From Halichoerus grypus (lineage: Eukaryota; Chordata; Mammalia; Carnivora; Phocidae): DNA of 64,000 bases. Of the stretch, positions 11,641 through 23,689 are shown piece after piece (positions within the stretch are counted from its first letter, which is position 1; every line of letters starts with the position of its first letter). A program made the translations under genes and the position numbers. Location of the stretch: contig NC_135717.1 in NCBI RefSeq assembly GCF_964656455.1, positions 138,894,308-138,958,307 of the forward strand, read 5' to 3'. The notes beneath the pieces were generated by a model, which was not told the DNA's origin, did no database searches, and was given only the letters and a program-made list of their open reading frames with translations.

Positions 11641-13393
11641 ACAAGATTGTCATCAGGATCTGGACTTGTATAGCTACTTGATTATGAGAGGAGGGCACGT
11701 ATGGCCTTGATTTTCAAGAGTGAGTGTGGTTTCCTGGTATGTAGAGTGATTTTGACTTTGTGCTGGCTCTAGGTATAGTGCATGAATATGTGGGCCTTCC
11801 TTATCCTTCTAGAGCTGTGACCAAAAGAAGGAAGTACAGAATATCATTTGGTAAACATTTGCATGTGGTTCAAGTCAACAAGCATTTACTGAGCACCTCG
11901 TGTATAAGTCAACAAGCATATACTGAACACCTCATATATGACAGCCTGTGTGTTTGACAAAAGATGCAAAGGTAACTGTGATTTATTTTCATTATTTCAG
12001 AAACTCACATGCTTAGAGCCTCAGTTCACACCTCTGCTGACAAAATTGCTAGAGGTCAGAGGAGGGGAGGGAGCATCTCTATTCTGAACTGAAATTTGAT
12101 GTCATTTCAACAGAGATACTAAAGTGCATAAAAAACAGCCATTAATTTTCATATTAAGAATAACTTTATTCACTTCATTTGAATATTTAATGCTATAATT
12201 GGCTTATTTGCTATTAAGAGTAATGCAAGAATAGCAAAGAATTTTTTTTGCCTACTGTATTTTGTACATTATACTCTTTAATAGAATCTTTCTAGGTATT
12301 TAAATAATACTGAAAGTTATATGTTTTAATCTGTATGTTTAGTATCCCTCAAAGATAATTCTACATTTTGAATAAAATTTTAACATTCTGTTATATTTTA
12401 CTTGGGAGTAATTAACATCATCGTATGTTGTAATTTAATTTAGCGAAAAGCAGAAAATCTATGTTCTTCATGTAGATGTTTGCTTCCTATTCTCATTGCC
12501 TGTTTTCGGGAAAAACATGTACACTATTGTCAATATACAAAGATATAAAGAATGAGATATGAGTAGATTATTTTGACACATGTATTCAGTAAAAGAAATA
12601 GAGTTGTCAGGAAAGGGATTTAAAGCAAGCAGTGTAAATGAGTTCAATGACAATGTAGGAAGAATGAGTTTAGATAAATGTCAAAGAATAGGTTTGGGCA
12701 TTTTTTGAGGCATATTTTCATGTCCTCAGTTGCTTTCAGTCATTCTTTCTGCTAATGGAATTTGATAGTTTTCAATTTATGATCTGTGCTATTCAGTAAC
12801 TTTTTGGTAAAGGCAAAACATTAAGTATATTCTTTAATGTGTATTCATGAAAGTCACTGTATGTATGTATATAGTTATTAAATATAATGGCTTATATGTA
12901 TTTTATTAGAAAATATATAAAACCCCAGAGTAATTTTAGTCCTTAGTATAATCACTTGTCTGATTCTTCAGAAAAAAAAAAAAGTTGATGGATTTTTGCA
13001 AATCTGTTCTTCAAGGTGAATAGGCTTTATTTTATTTATCCTACTAATTTGGTTGGCCAAAAATATAAACATGCCCAAAGATGCAAAATTGACTTCTTTT
13101 CTATAAATATACTAATTACCTGGTTTATACTAGTATAGAAAAATTGTCATATTTTCATCTTTCTAATGAGGCATAAGATTCCTCAGAGATTATCTGGTGA
13201 GACTGTTAGAAAAAAAGACCTCAGTATTATTTTCCTATTCATGCTGTGATATTTCGTTATGTATGTTGAGTGTCCACAACTCCATGATTTACAGCAAATG
13301 TTATGAAATGCATACATAACAGATTATCCGTTCTAGATAATTTGACAGTTGCCACATGTTTATTAGATAGGCAAAAACATTCTTAAGGATTTT
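11641..13393. other. Unassigned sequence with a short tandem duplication
   Basis: The only structure noted is a 34-bp direct duplication at 11872-11939. Otherwise the stretch is AT-rich and no element was recognised. Confidence 0.4.
11872..11939. repeat. Two-copy 34-bp tandem duplication
   Basis: Two adjacent 34-bp units, each starting AAGTCAACAAGCAT, differ at four positions. The unit resembles the antisense 3' end of L2 (the AACAAGCATTTACTGAGCACC phrase), so it may be a local duplication within an L2 tail. Confidence 0.8.
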
Positions 13394-13410
13394 TTAAAAA
13401 TTCTGGTTTT

Positions 13411-13650
13411 GGGGCACCTGGGTGGCTCAGTTTGTTAAATGTCTGGCTCTTGATTTCAGCTTGGGTCATAATCTCAGGGTTGTGAGATGGAGACTGGTGT
13501 CGAGCTCCGTGCTCAGCATGGAGTCTGCTTGAGATCTCTCTCCTTCTTCTTCTGCTTCTCCGTCCCCCGTGCGCCCCCCTACTTGCATGTGTGCTTTCTC
13601 TCTTTCTCTCTTTCTCTCTCTCAAAGAAATAAATAAAGAAAACATTTAAA
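13411..13650 (+). mobile_element. Carnivore SINE
   Basis: It starts GGGGCACCTGGGTGGCTCAG, with an extended CT-rich region (three TTTCTCTC-type repeats) and an AAATAAATAAAG tail. The target duplication AAAAATTCTG(G)TTTT lies at about 13396-13410 and 13651-13665. Confidence 0.93.
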
Positions 13651-14104
13651 AAAAATTCTGTTTTTAACATTGTGGCATTTTCTTGGTGCACTTGTGAAGG
13701 ATATTATATGAAAAGTGAGTTTAGCCAATAAAAAGGCTCTGTGCTTGATATTCTTTTCAAAGTGAGTTTGAATGCAGACATATTTGAATATTTTGAGAAG
13801 GATGTAAATGTCATTCTAGTATTTTTAATTCATGTGTTGTATAATTTTTTGGATTCAGATCATAGCAATGAAGTATCACAGAATGTTGTAGTGTAACATT
13901 GTGTGTCAACTGTACTTGAATTTAAAAATGTTATAGTGAGTAGTTAGGATCAAAAGTATACTTATTATTTTTCAACATCAGCGTACATGCATGTGGGTGA
14001 AAAGATGGGGAAGCAGAGATAGAAGGTGAAGGAGAAAGACCAATTTTGCTAATAAATATACATTTAAGTTTAATATATGCCTACATGAGGCTATAAGAAA
14101 CTTA

Positions 14105-14304
14105 CTTATTTATTTATTTTTAAAGATTTTATTTATTTGACAGAGAGAGACACAGCGAGAGAGGGATCACAAGCAGGGGGAGTGGGAGAGGGAGAAGCGG
14201 CTCCCCGCGGAGCAGGGAGCCCGATGCGGGGCTCGATCCCAGGACCCTGGGATCATGACCTGAGCCGAAGGCAGACGCTTAACGACTGAGCCACCCATGC
14301 GCCC
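14105..14304 (-). mobile_element. Carnivore SINE, well preserved
   Basis: It runs from the antisense tail TTTTTAAAGATTTTATTTATTTGACAG to the antisense head GAGCCACCCATGCGCCC. A perfect 18-bp duplication, GAGGCTATAAGAAACTTA, lies at 14087-14104 and 14305-14322. Close agreement with the consensus suggests a recent insertion. Confidence 0.96.
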
Positions 14305-14684
14305 GAGGCTATAAGAAACTTATTATAATTTTTGATACAATGTTTAAGCCAAAAAATTTAGTCCAACCATGTTCAGCAATATTAATGTTCAATGACACTC
14401 AATATAAAAATGAAAGTGGAGGAGGTTATAGTCCTGTTTTTGTATTTGCTTTATCTAGAAATTGGAAGATTATTGGTAGGAAAAAGAAGGCACTGTGACC
14501 CTATCTAACTGCATGATATAAAGAAAAATGATTACTTCATGTCTGTGCCACAATTTGCATGCTATTTTCAGTTAAAAACATGGTGATTAACATAACAATA
14601 AAAATGGTTATTGTATAATCTCTGGTTATTGAACAATATATTGCTAAATTGCCATTTATATACTCAAGATTTACTGTATATACA

Positions 14685-15160
14685 AAAGAATTGAAAACAG
14701 GATTTTGAAGAGATATTGGTGCACCCATCTTCATTGCAGCATTGTTTACAGTATCCAAGAGGTGTCCATCAGTGGGTGAATGGATAAAGAAAATGTGGTA
14801 TATACATACAATGGAATATTGGAAGGAAGCTTTTTTTATATGCTGAAATATGAATGAACCTGGAGGACTAAGTGGAATAAGTCATGGAAGGACAAACACT
14901 GCATGATTCCACTTATATGAGATCTCTAAAGTAGTCAAACTCAATGAAATAGAAAGTAGAATGTGGTTACCAGGGATAGGGAGAAGCAGAAATTGGGTGT
15001 TGTTCAATGGGCATAGTTTGTTTTGCGAGATGAAAAAGTTCTAAAAATCTCTTGCACAACAATATGCATATAGTTAACATTAGTGTATTGTACACTTAAA
15101 AAAATGGTTAAGGTGGTAAATTTTATGTTTCTTTACCACAAAAGAATTCCTAAAAAATAT
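14685..15160 (+). mobile_element. L1M 3' end fragment
   Basis: The order AAAAGAATTGAAAACAGGATTTTGAAGAGATATTGG, GTGTCCATCAGTGGGTGAATGG, CAATGGAATATTGG, TGATTCCACTTATATGAG and TGTACACTTAAAAAAATGGTTAAGG matches an old L1 3' end in sense orientation. The 5' side is truncated. Confidence 0.8.
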
Positions 15161-15325
15161 ACATATGGAGCACACCGAAAAGGTATGACATTGTATTTAG
15201 ACTCTTTTTCCCAGCAGTGGATGGTAGGGATATTTTCTCCAGAAACTTGGATAAAATGTGATATTGTACAGGTAAACAAAAATGATACATGAGTCAAACC
15301 TTCATTATGAAAATTTAGAACTGCA

Positions 15326-15516
15326 GGAGCACTTGGGTGGCTCAGTCAGTTGGTCAGCTGCCTTCAGCTCAGGTCATGATCTTAGGGTCCTGGGATTTAG
15401 CCCTGCTCAGCAGGGAGTCTGCTTCTCCCTCTCCCTCTGCCTCCCCCCCCCACCCCCCGCTCATGCTCGCTCATGCTCTCCCTCTCAAATGGATGGATAA
15501 GGTCTTAAAAAAAAAA
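15326..15516 (+). mobile_element. Carnivore SINE
   Basis: It starts GGAGCACTTGGGTGGCTCAG and ends in an A run. The duplication TTAGAACTGCA lies at 15315-15325 and 15517-15527. The tail reads CAAATGGATGGATAAGGTC instead of the usual TAAATAAAT repeats. Open frames of 69-135 residues around it come from the SINE itself. Confidence 0.93.
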
Positions 15517-15649
15517 TTAGAACTGCAAATTTTGAGCTGGAAAAATTTTACTTTATAGAAAAATGACCAAAAAGTAGAAGTTGCTATGCTTATTCCTTCA
15601 GGAAAATTTTCTATTAGGAGAATCTGATCAATAAATAATATCTTTATTT

Positions 15650-16050
15650 TAAAAAAACATTGGATATGGATGCACAGGCAGAATTCCAGACTGACCGTGT
15701 CTTGGGTAACACACCATCTAGCGTGGGAAACAGATGCGTAAATAAATAATAGTGATGACAGCCGGTGCACGGAGAGCTCAGACAGCGATGTGGTGCCCGA
15801 GCAAGAGGATGCCGAGGGCACAGGTGAAGGAGCCTTTATGGTAGAGTGGGGATTGAAAGGATGAGCAGTCGCTTCCATGGGAGAGAAGAATAAATGCCAT
15901 TAGGTGAAGAAAGAGCACAAGTAAAGCCCTGGAGCTGTGGAAGTAGATGATGCCTTGAGGATGATGAGAGGTGCAGTATGCTTACAGTGTGAGTGGCGTA
16001 AATGAGAAGATTGGGAGCTAGGTGATAGTGCCCTCCAATGGCACATCCTG
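15650..16050 (-). repeat. L2-like ancient repeat, copy 2a
   Basis: A pattern of GGTGAAGGAGCCTTTATGG, GAGTGGGGATTGAAAGGATGAG, AAGAAAGAGCACAAGTAAAGCCCTGG matches the same family as 2450-3170. It probably continues at 16560-16770 after the SINE and MIR. Confidence 0.4.
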
Positions 16051-16068
16051 TGCACTTTATAATCCATT

Positions 16069-16299
16069 TAAATTTTTTTTAATTTTATAAATTTTTTAAT
16101 TTTTTTTAAAGGTTTTATTTATTTATTTGACAGAGGGAGAGCGAGAGAGTGAGAAAGCATAAGCAGGGGGAGCAGAGGGAGAGAGAGAAGCAGGCTCTCT
16201 CTTGAGCAGGGAGCCTGATGCGGGGTTTGATCGCAGGACCCTGGGATCATGACCCGAGCTGAAGGCAGATGCTCAAAAGACTGAGCCACCCAGATGCCC
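16069..16299 (-). mobile_element. Carnivore SINE with long T-rich tail
   Basis: The tail side contains several T runs separated by TAATTTTATAAATT-like sequence before AAAGGTTTTATTTATTTATTTGACAG. The head end reads GAGCCACCCAGATGCCCC. The duplication CACTTTATAAT(C/T)CATT lies at 16053-16068 and 16300-16315, with one mismatch. Confidence 0.93.
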
Positions 16300-16344
16300 C
16301 ACTTTATAATTCATTGTTAAGGTGTTGAGAAACTGTGCTATCAG

Positions 16345-16500
16345 TGCCATTTACTGAGGGCTAACCATGGGCAACAATTACGTTATTTGCACGTATTATC
16401 TTATTCCCATTTGGTAGACAAGGAAACTAAGGTTAAGTAGCTTAACCAAGGTCACATAACAGATAATCGGCAGAGCTGGGTTTGGAGCCAGCTAGAGTCA
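16345..16500 (-). repeat. MIR element
   Basis: Read in reverse, the segment carries the MIR core. On the plus strand it is seen as GACAAGGAAACTAAGGTTAAGTAGC, CCAAGGTCACATAACAG and GCAGAGCTGGGTTTGGAGCC. Confidence 0.8.
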
Positions 16501-16559
16501 AATTCCAAAGATTCTGCTCCTAAATAATATAGTACTTTACAACCTGCGATGCCAGTATT

Positions 16560-16770
16560 TAAGGAGGGGAAATAGAGGCCAAGGTGAGATGTGTCTTAGG
16601 AAGATATTGCAGTAATAATGTGGAGGTAGCCCCTAGAAGAAAGGTAGTGCAGGTGGAAAACCATGAGTCGGAATAAAAAGCATTGGTGGGAAGTTGTTGA
16701 GTCTAAAATTGTACAGATCTGAGATGTCACTCTACTTAGAAGCTAAGAGGCTTGCCTGTGAGGTAATGTG
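16560..16770 (-). repeat. L2-like ancient repeat, copy 2b
   Basis: The phrase AAGATATTGCAGTAATAATGTGGAGG and the following AGTGCAGGTGG resemble the part of the family that follows the block at 15650-16050. Copy boundaries are vague. Confidence 0.3.
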
Positions 16771-19275
16771 TGCATATAGATGCTAACAGAAATATGAGAC
16801 TCTGGATTAGAGAACAGACCATTTATTCACAGAGCATTTTAGCAGCACTAATTCCTCATGCTGCAGTTCCCCATGGGGCCGTGCAATGCAGACTAGATGT
16901 ATCTGTGCATGCGGGGACTGTGCCCAAGGAGAGGAACCCCCAAATTAGGAAGCTCGGAGCTTAGGGTAGGGCAGCAAACATAGTCCTTACTCCCCCACAG
17001 ATAAGTCCTGTCTGGGAGGAGAAAGAAAGGTCCCTAGATTTTTATTACCCTTAAAATGTACACAAGTAGCGCTGAGGGAGATAAGCCCTGAAATCTCTCT
17101 AGAAAAATTTATCTCTCACTTCCAATGTGTGGTTACCATTCAATCATCCTTTAACCCAGGTTGCCAGTAATTTTTACTAAAAAAGTCCTGAATGTGCAGA
17201 AACGTGAAAATATTCATGGAACACAGTTTCTCAACAGTGGTATGAACAACCTATTGAAAGTAGATAGAATTTTTATACCTTTAATAAGATGCCCCCACAA
17301 GCTTTAAAAACATCATCTTGATTATCCAAATGATAGTCCTTGTATGTATATTCTTACTTGGAGTGCCAATAAATTATGTTCAAAAAGAATCCTATTCTGT
17401 ACTTGGAAAGTTGCTGAAGCAATATTGATTAGTGGTCAACAGAAGGACCAAGGAACCCTGCTTTTATTCAGAAACCCAGGCAGTTATCACAATTTCAGGA
17501 ACACAGCAACATACCTCAAGAAAAAAATTACATATAATAGAAGATTACAGTGGATGTGAAATTTTCCAAAAGTTTCCCTATTTCAGCTGATAATGTATAT
17601 CATAAACTCTTTTCTAGAACACACAGTGGCACTCAGTTTTGTTTTCCTTAAAAAGATTTAAAGATGAGTTCTTGTTTCATAGAGATTGGGCAGGTATCAA
17701 AAAGAAGTAATTCAATAACAGCACTAAATCAAGAGCACATTGAACCAAGCTGAGTCTGACATTTTGAGAGTTAAGAAAAAATTGTTATCAGTTTCTAGTA
17801 TAATACAATGACCTTTCATTTCCGACTTTTTTATTTTGTGTGTGTGTGTGTGGGTGAGGGAGGTTGGTCAAGGAACAGATAGTAGGGAGGAAATAAGGAT
17901 GGAAATGGGGAATAAGCAGGAAATAAAGATGAGACTTCCAGGGATTTTTCCAGTGCTGGTTTGACAGCAAGTAACTTTTCCAACCTATTACATACAGAAT
18001 GAAACTATTAGGTTTTTTTGTTTGTTTTCATGTTCCTCCCGCCTTCTTTCATTGCCAGAGATGATATTAGCCTTGATCCTATCACCTACATGCTAGAGAG
18101 GAGACAATGTTAGTACCCCAAAGTACACCAAGAAGTGCACCTTGGTTGAAGACCAGCCTTCAATGTGTAGATATTTTTATTTTTTATACTTTTTATACTT
18201 TTTACTTTTTATACTTTTTAAGTGGAATGATGATAAAATAGCAATATGTTTTTTAAAATAAAAAGTTGCACTGTTATGCCACCATCAGTTTGCTTTTCTG
18301 TATTACCTTGTATTTTAGATACATACATACACACCCCCACATGCACAGCAAAGTTTTGGTAGATAGTAAGTACTTAATACATCTTTCCTATTGGCATTAT
18401 ATTTGTTTATTCAGGGAAGTACAAAAAGCTCAAAATTGAATACTAAAAATACAATGCAGGTGTAGTGAGTCTTTTTAAGTCTGCCAGAGTAATCCTAGGC
18501 TGTTACTCCTCCTAGTGACAGGGTAAAGTAGCAATAGTCAGCCAAGAATAATCAATGAGATAGGGGGAGTTTGTGAACTACTGAAAACAACAATTTATCC
18601 TAAGAGTCGGAGGTCCAATACTTGGTTGCAGCCATTTCCTCCCATTGTTTTAACTACACCACTCTTTGTATTGGACGTTACTAAGTGCAGCTGGTGTTCT
18701 TCTTCTGAAATAGTACATTAAAATCCTTGAAAGACCACACAAAAAAAAAAATGTAGCAACAGGCAAAAAATGATCTTTTGTCACCACTGTTAGGCAAGAT
18801 GAAAGTGCCAATTCCACATTTTTAGGTGCTAACCTCATAATAGTAATTTCATAAGACCCATTTGTAAGCTTGACTTTTGCTTCATCAGAATAATTTATAA
18901 TTCCTTTAAAGTATCAATTATTTTTGCATATGTATTCATATATTCATACTAATTGGAAGAGAAATGATTTTGATATATAAGTCAAAAGCACCTAGAACTG
19001 TTAAAAGCACTCCTATCTCTCATGTATCAAGACAAGTCTCAAATTTTATTGTAAAGCTAGGAATGCTGCTTTAAAATGGAGGTTCTTATCCATCTCGGAA
19101 GAATCTGGTTTAGTAGGTCTAATGTGGGGCCTACTAAATTTGTCTTTTTAAAATGTGCCCCACTGGTTTTGATGCATGGGGTTGTTGGACCACATGGAGA
19201 AAATATCAGCTTAGAGTTTACTTTTTCAAGCACTTACTTAATAGATGAGTCAACTGTGGACCAGGGAGAGAGAAT
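16771..19275. other. Unassigned 2.5 kb with minor simple repeats
   Basis: The stretch includes a short (GT)n at 17837-17851. At about 18179-18220 there is an irregular repeat of TTTTTATAC-like units. No SINE, L1 or coding pattern was recognised. Confidence 0.4.
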
Positions 19276-19279
19276 GACT

Positions 19280-19690
19280 ATCAGGCAGGCTGTAGGTAGC
19301 AAAACACGCTTCCACTGGGTTAAACAGTAAGAAATTTTACTGTCTCATGAAAGGGAAATTCAGAGGTAAAGTGAGCTTCAGGTGTAGTTCAATTAGGGCC
19401 CCAGACCTGAATCTTTTGGGTCACTGAGATTCTTCCTTCTTGGTGACATGTCACCATGCTTGCTTCTCATGGAGTGAGATGGTGCAGTGGCCATTGGAAC
19501 TGCATGTGTCCTTATTCATATTCAGCACTCACTTCCTTTGATACTTCTAACCCTCTCTGAAGCCTCCCATCTCATTGGCCAGAACTGGGTCACAGGTCTA
19601 TCTCTCAATTATTGATGGAGGAAGACAGAAATACCAGGATTGATCCACACTACGTCTTTCTTAGACTTGGAGTTGAAGTCAGATCCATAA
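19280..19690. repeat. Ancient medium-reiterated repeat, family unknown
   Basis: The stretch contains CTCATTGGCCAGAACTGGGTCACAGG, with a partner-like phrase in the segments at 23690-24060 and 35520-35640. That wording is common in old mammalian repeats. I could not name the family. Confidence 0.35.
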
Positions 19691-20149
19691 TCTGCCTTGC
19701 CTACTACTCAATGGGCAAGGGTGAAATAAATATGGTGAAATTTTAAGGCTATGATGCCTTGTTTAAGAAAAGGAAGAATTCTCTTGAATTTAATTTTTGA
19801 CTGAAATTGTGCAAATAGTCATCTCCATTCTCCAAACCTTTTCTGTTACCATTTTTTCTTTTTCCTAACATTATGCTTTGTGACTTTATTCTAGGATAAC
19901 ACTGTAAACTTTAAAGTATTCAATATGTAAGAAAGTAACAGAGTTTTAATTGTATTTAATGAAGTTTCTATTAGGAAATTCAATTAATATGTCACATCGG
20001 CTTGCTATTTCCAGTGAGTTTCATTATTGACTGTACTGCTATGGCAGTGCTAAGACTGTGGTGTTGAACCCTGATGGACAAATCCTTGTGCCTATGGTGT
20101 GTGCTTCTCAGCTGTGGATTCACACATGTATATGGGTGATTACAATGTC

Positions 20150-20500
20150 GTTTCAGTTCAGGCTGCTATAACAACACAGACTTGGTGCTCTAAATAGCGT
20201 GTATTTCCGTTCTAGAGTCTGGAAATCTGTGATCAGGTTGCCATGGTCAGGTTCTTGGTGAAAGTCCTTATCCTGGTTATATCCTCACAAGGTCTTTCCT
20301 TGGTGCATGTAGTGAAAGAGAAATCTTGTCTTTTAATATTTTTATAAGGGCATGAATCCCACCATGGAGGTTCTGTGTTCATGTCTTCATCTAAACCTAA
20401 TTACTTCCCAAAGGCCCCACCTCTAAAAACCATTACGTTGGGGGTTGGGACTTCATATGAATTTGAGGGATGGAGACACAAACAATCAGTCCATATCAAA
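20150..20500 (-). mobile_element. ERVL-MaLR LTR (MST/MLT1 type), antisense
   Basis: The order TTCAGGCTGCTATAACAACACAGAC, TAGAGTCTGGAAATCTG, TATCCTCACAAGGTC, a TTATAAGGG site, CCCACCTCTAAAAACC and GACTTCATATGAATTTGAGGG matches a MaLR LTR read in reverse. No internal retroviral genes follow. Confidence 0.72.
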
Positions 20501-20930
20501 TACTGTGTAGTAAGTGCTATGATAGGAGGAAGCATCAGGTGCTGTGGAGGTTGGGTTAGGAGGAACACCTAACCAAGAGTGAGAGGTCAATGTTAAAAAC
20601 CCAGAGGGAGTAACATTTGAGCCAAGGTCTGAACTTTGAGCAGAATTTAGATAAAAAGGGATAGAAAAGGGAGTTTCCAGAAAAAAAAAGGTAAAGATGA
20701 ACATGGTTTGGTTAAGGGAGCCTGGTGTTCAACATTTCAGTGTGTTTGGAGCAGAGATGGGATAGGTGGGGTGCAGAATGACCAGTGGTATGGGTGGAGA
20801 GACCCTCAGTGCCAGATTCTTAAGGACCTTTGTAAGTTACACTGCAGAGTTGGGACTTCATCTTGGAGCAAATAGGAAGCCAATGAATGCCATTTAAGGA
20901 GGCAAGTGCCATTATGGAATCTGTACTTTC
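20500..20930 (-). repeat. L2-like ancient repeat, copy 3a
   Basis: Phrases GTAAGTGCTATGATAGGAGG, GAGGAACACCTAACC, GTAACATTTGAGCCAAGGTCTGAAC, CTTAAGGACCTTTGTAAG and GGAAGCCAATGAATGCC follow the family order. The copy is split by the L1 at 20947-21460 and resumes at 21477. Confidence 0.5.
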
Positions 20931-20946
20931 AAAGGATGACTCTTTG

Positions 20947-21460
20947 AGCCCAGATGTCCATTGACAGATGGGTGGATAAAGAAGATGTGGTGTGTGTGTG
21001 TGCACATACACATATACACACACAATGGAACATTACACAGCAGTCAAAAAATGAAATCTTGCCATTTGTAATGACATGGATGGAACTAGAGGGTATTATA
21101 CTAAGTGAAGTAAGTCAATCTGAGAAAGACAATTATATGATCTCACTGATATGTGGAATTTAAGAAACAAAACAAGATCATAGGAGAAGAGAGGAAAAAA
21201 TAAAACAAGATGAAACCAGAGAGGGAGATAAACCATAAGAGACTCTTAATCATGGGAGGAAACTGAGGGTTGCTGGAGGGGAGGGGGGTGAGAAGATGGG
21301 GTAACTGGGTGATAGACATTAAGGAGGGCACATGATATGATGAGTACTGAGAATATGTAAGACTGAGGAATCACAGACCTGTACCTCTGAAACCAATAAT
21401 ACATTATATGTTAATCGAAATTAAATAAAAAAATAATAAAATACTTTGGCATAAAAAAAA
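20947..21460 (+). mobile_element. 5'-truncated L1 (carnivore type)
   Basis: It begins in late ORF2 or 3' UTR sequence (GATGTCCATTGACAGATGGGTGG), continues through CAATGGAACATTACACAGCAG and ends TTATATGTTAATCGAAATTAAATAAAAA plus an A run. A perfect 16-bp duplication, AAAGGATGACTCTTTG, lies at 20931-20946 and 21461-21476. This is a classic truncated retrotransposition inside the L2-like relic. Confidence 0.95.
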
Positions 21461-21476
21461 AAAGGATGACTCTTTG

Positions 21477-21776
21477 GGTGAATAGTGGATTTCAGAAGGG
21501 TAAGGTAAACCTTTCAGAAGGATAGTTCTTAGTGATCCCCGTAAGGAATGAAGGAGGCTTAAGGTCAATCTGATGCAGCAGAGGTATAAAGAAGTTAGGT
21601 TGAAGAGGAATTTAAGAGATTGAATCAGGAAGCCTTTGTGATTAAGTGAATATAGTAATGTAGGAAGGAGACTTGCAGGATAAGTGCACAGGTGTCTGAT
21701 TGGGAAAACTGTCTAGTTGGTGGTACCAGCCACTGTGATAGCCAGAAATTGAGTGATGCCCATGGACCTTTTTCAG
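21477..21776 (-). repeat. L2-like ancient repeat, copy 3b
   Basis: This is the right-hand half of the relic split by the L1. The sequence from the duplication onward (TTCAGAAGGATAGTTCTTAG and the following purine-rich text) continues the same family order. It ends at the SINE duplication near 21777. Confidence 0.4.
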
Positions 21777-21790
21777 CCCAATAGTATCTT

Positions 21791-21969
21791 AAAAAAAAAA
21801 AAAAAAAAAAGATTTTATATGAGAGAGAGAAAGAGAGAGAGAGAGAGAGAACAAGCAGGGGGAGGGCAAAGGGAGAGGGAGAAGTAGACTCCCCGCTGAG
21901 CAGGGACACTGAGATCATGACCTGAGCCAAGCCAGACCCCCAAATGACTGAGCTACCCAGGTGCCCCAA
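21791..21969 (-). mobile_element. Carnivore SINE with internal deletion and A-run in antisense tail
   Basis: The head end reads GACTGAGCTACCCAGGTGCCCC, and the duplication CCCAATAGTATCTT lies at 21777-21790 and 21970-21983. The usual CCCGATGCGGGGCTCGATCC block is missing, so CAGGGA jumps to CACTGAGATC. The tail side is an A run of about 20, where an antisense SINE normally shows T's. Confidence 0.92.
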
Positions 21970-21983
21970 CCCAATAGTATCTT

Positions 21984-23685
21984 TAGGGCTTGAAGATAAA
22001 CATGGTTGAGTGGGAAAAGTGATACATTTTGCATTTTCAACTCTTTTGTTCTTAAGTTTCTGGTTTTATGTCAATACTGCTAATATACATATAAACATTT
22101 TAAAAATTGTACATATTTTTTCAACTCTTCCTTGAAGCCCTTCTGATTTCTATCATTGAAATAACAATTATTAACTTTCTCCTTGGCACTTAATGCATGT
22201 ATTACCACGCAGCTACATCAGTTTTGAATTGTGTTGGGGTTTTGCTTATATTTTCTTGTGTCTTTATTTTTGATTTGTCCTCATTAGCTTCATTATTAAG
22301 CTCTTGGGAGTACCCTACCTTCAGTTCCTCTGTATCTTATTAAGATACCTGATTGTGTTGATTTAATAAAGGTCTTGACCGATTGGGATGTCCATAACAT
22401 AGAATGTAAATGTGGATTCTGGCAAGGTTAAACATTATGTAAAGTTAAAACAAACTTACACTCCAGGCCTGGGAGGTTAGATATGCTGGAAATTATTTCT
22501 ATTCTCATTAATGTATAAAGCTATCAGAAAAGTATTGCATATGTATTTTTTGTTATATACTGACTCTATGCAGAGGACCAGTAAATGGATGAAGTATTTG
22601 ATGATAAAAGCTTCTGCACAGTAATTATTTTCTCATTACTGCAACAGATAGAACTTTCTGAAATAAAATATAATCAAGTCTCTATCAATAAATCCAAACC
22701 AATCAGACTCCTCTCACTTGTTTCTTATCACTGACAGCAATCTTGAAATTCCTTGAAAGCTGCAAAAAATTTTACTGTAGCATCAAAGAAAACTATATGA
22801 AGAAAATGAAATGTATGATAATTTTTTTCAATTTTCTAGGTTGAGCGTAAATGTTGCCAGAGCTGACAGTCGTACATACCCAAGCACTTACATGCGAAGC
22901 ATATCTGATTTAGTATTCAAACACTCAGACTCTTTTTATGCTCTCAAGTTTTGCAATCATTTTTCCTTAAAGGATCTCTTTTTTTGTTCATGTTTTTATA
23001 GGGTACCTGGGATGCCACTGTAGTTTATGGTCTTTAAAATTTTTGGCAAAAAATAAATAAAAAGAAAGCAACTAAACTCTTGCTTTCCTATAAATCCTAT
23101 GAATATTTTCATTTTTAGAAAAACTTGCATTATGAATACTGTTTGGCTGAGTGTTTAAAATTCTGAGCCACAAGGCCATATTTGGTATCCTTCTTATTTC
23201 TTGTCTTTTGAATGTATTATCTCAGAGCAAATGTCTATGGCTTGATTTTTTTTTTTTCTTTGCATGTATCTATTGGAACGATTCTTTAATCCAATTCAGC
23301 CCCATTATTCTATCTTTTATTATTGACTCGTATGTGCAGAATCATTTCAACTGATCCTGCAGGTCTTTATTTAGCTCTATTTTAAAATATGTTGGGTTAT
23401 TATATTTGTTCTATTTGTCTTAGTTTCTTCATCAAGAAAATAATGGATCTGTCATCCATATGTTAAAAATCAATTACCTTTAATTTTATCGTTAACTTTA
23501 TTGTAGTCAACTTTTGTATTTTTCCTTTACACTTTTGGGAAGCCTGTCAAATTTGACCGATAATTCTTGATTTGAATTTTACATTGTTTATTGCTTACCG
23601 TCTCTAATGTTCTTTTGAATTCCACTGTGGCTTTATAAATGACCTATCATTCTCCTATACAGCTTCATTAGTACATTGTTTTGCC
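21984..23685. other. Unassigned AT-rich sequence
   Basis: No repeat family or exon-like open frame was recognised in this 1.7 kb. Poly-T runs occur near 23245. Confidence 0.4.
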
Positions 23686-23689
23686 ATGT

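Noticed and set aside
15471..15878. 135-codon minus open frame
   Set aside because: It begins in the SINE at 15326-15516 and runs through L2-like relic sequence. There is no domain, splice support or conservation evidence.
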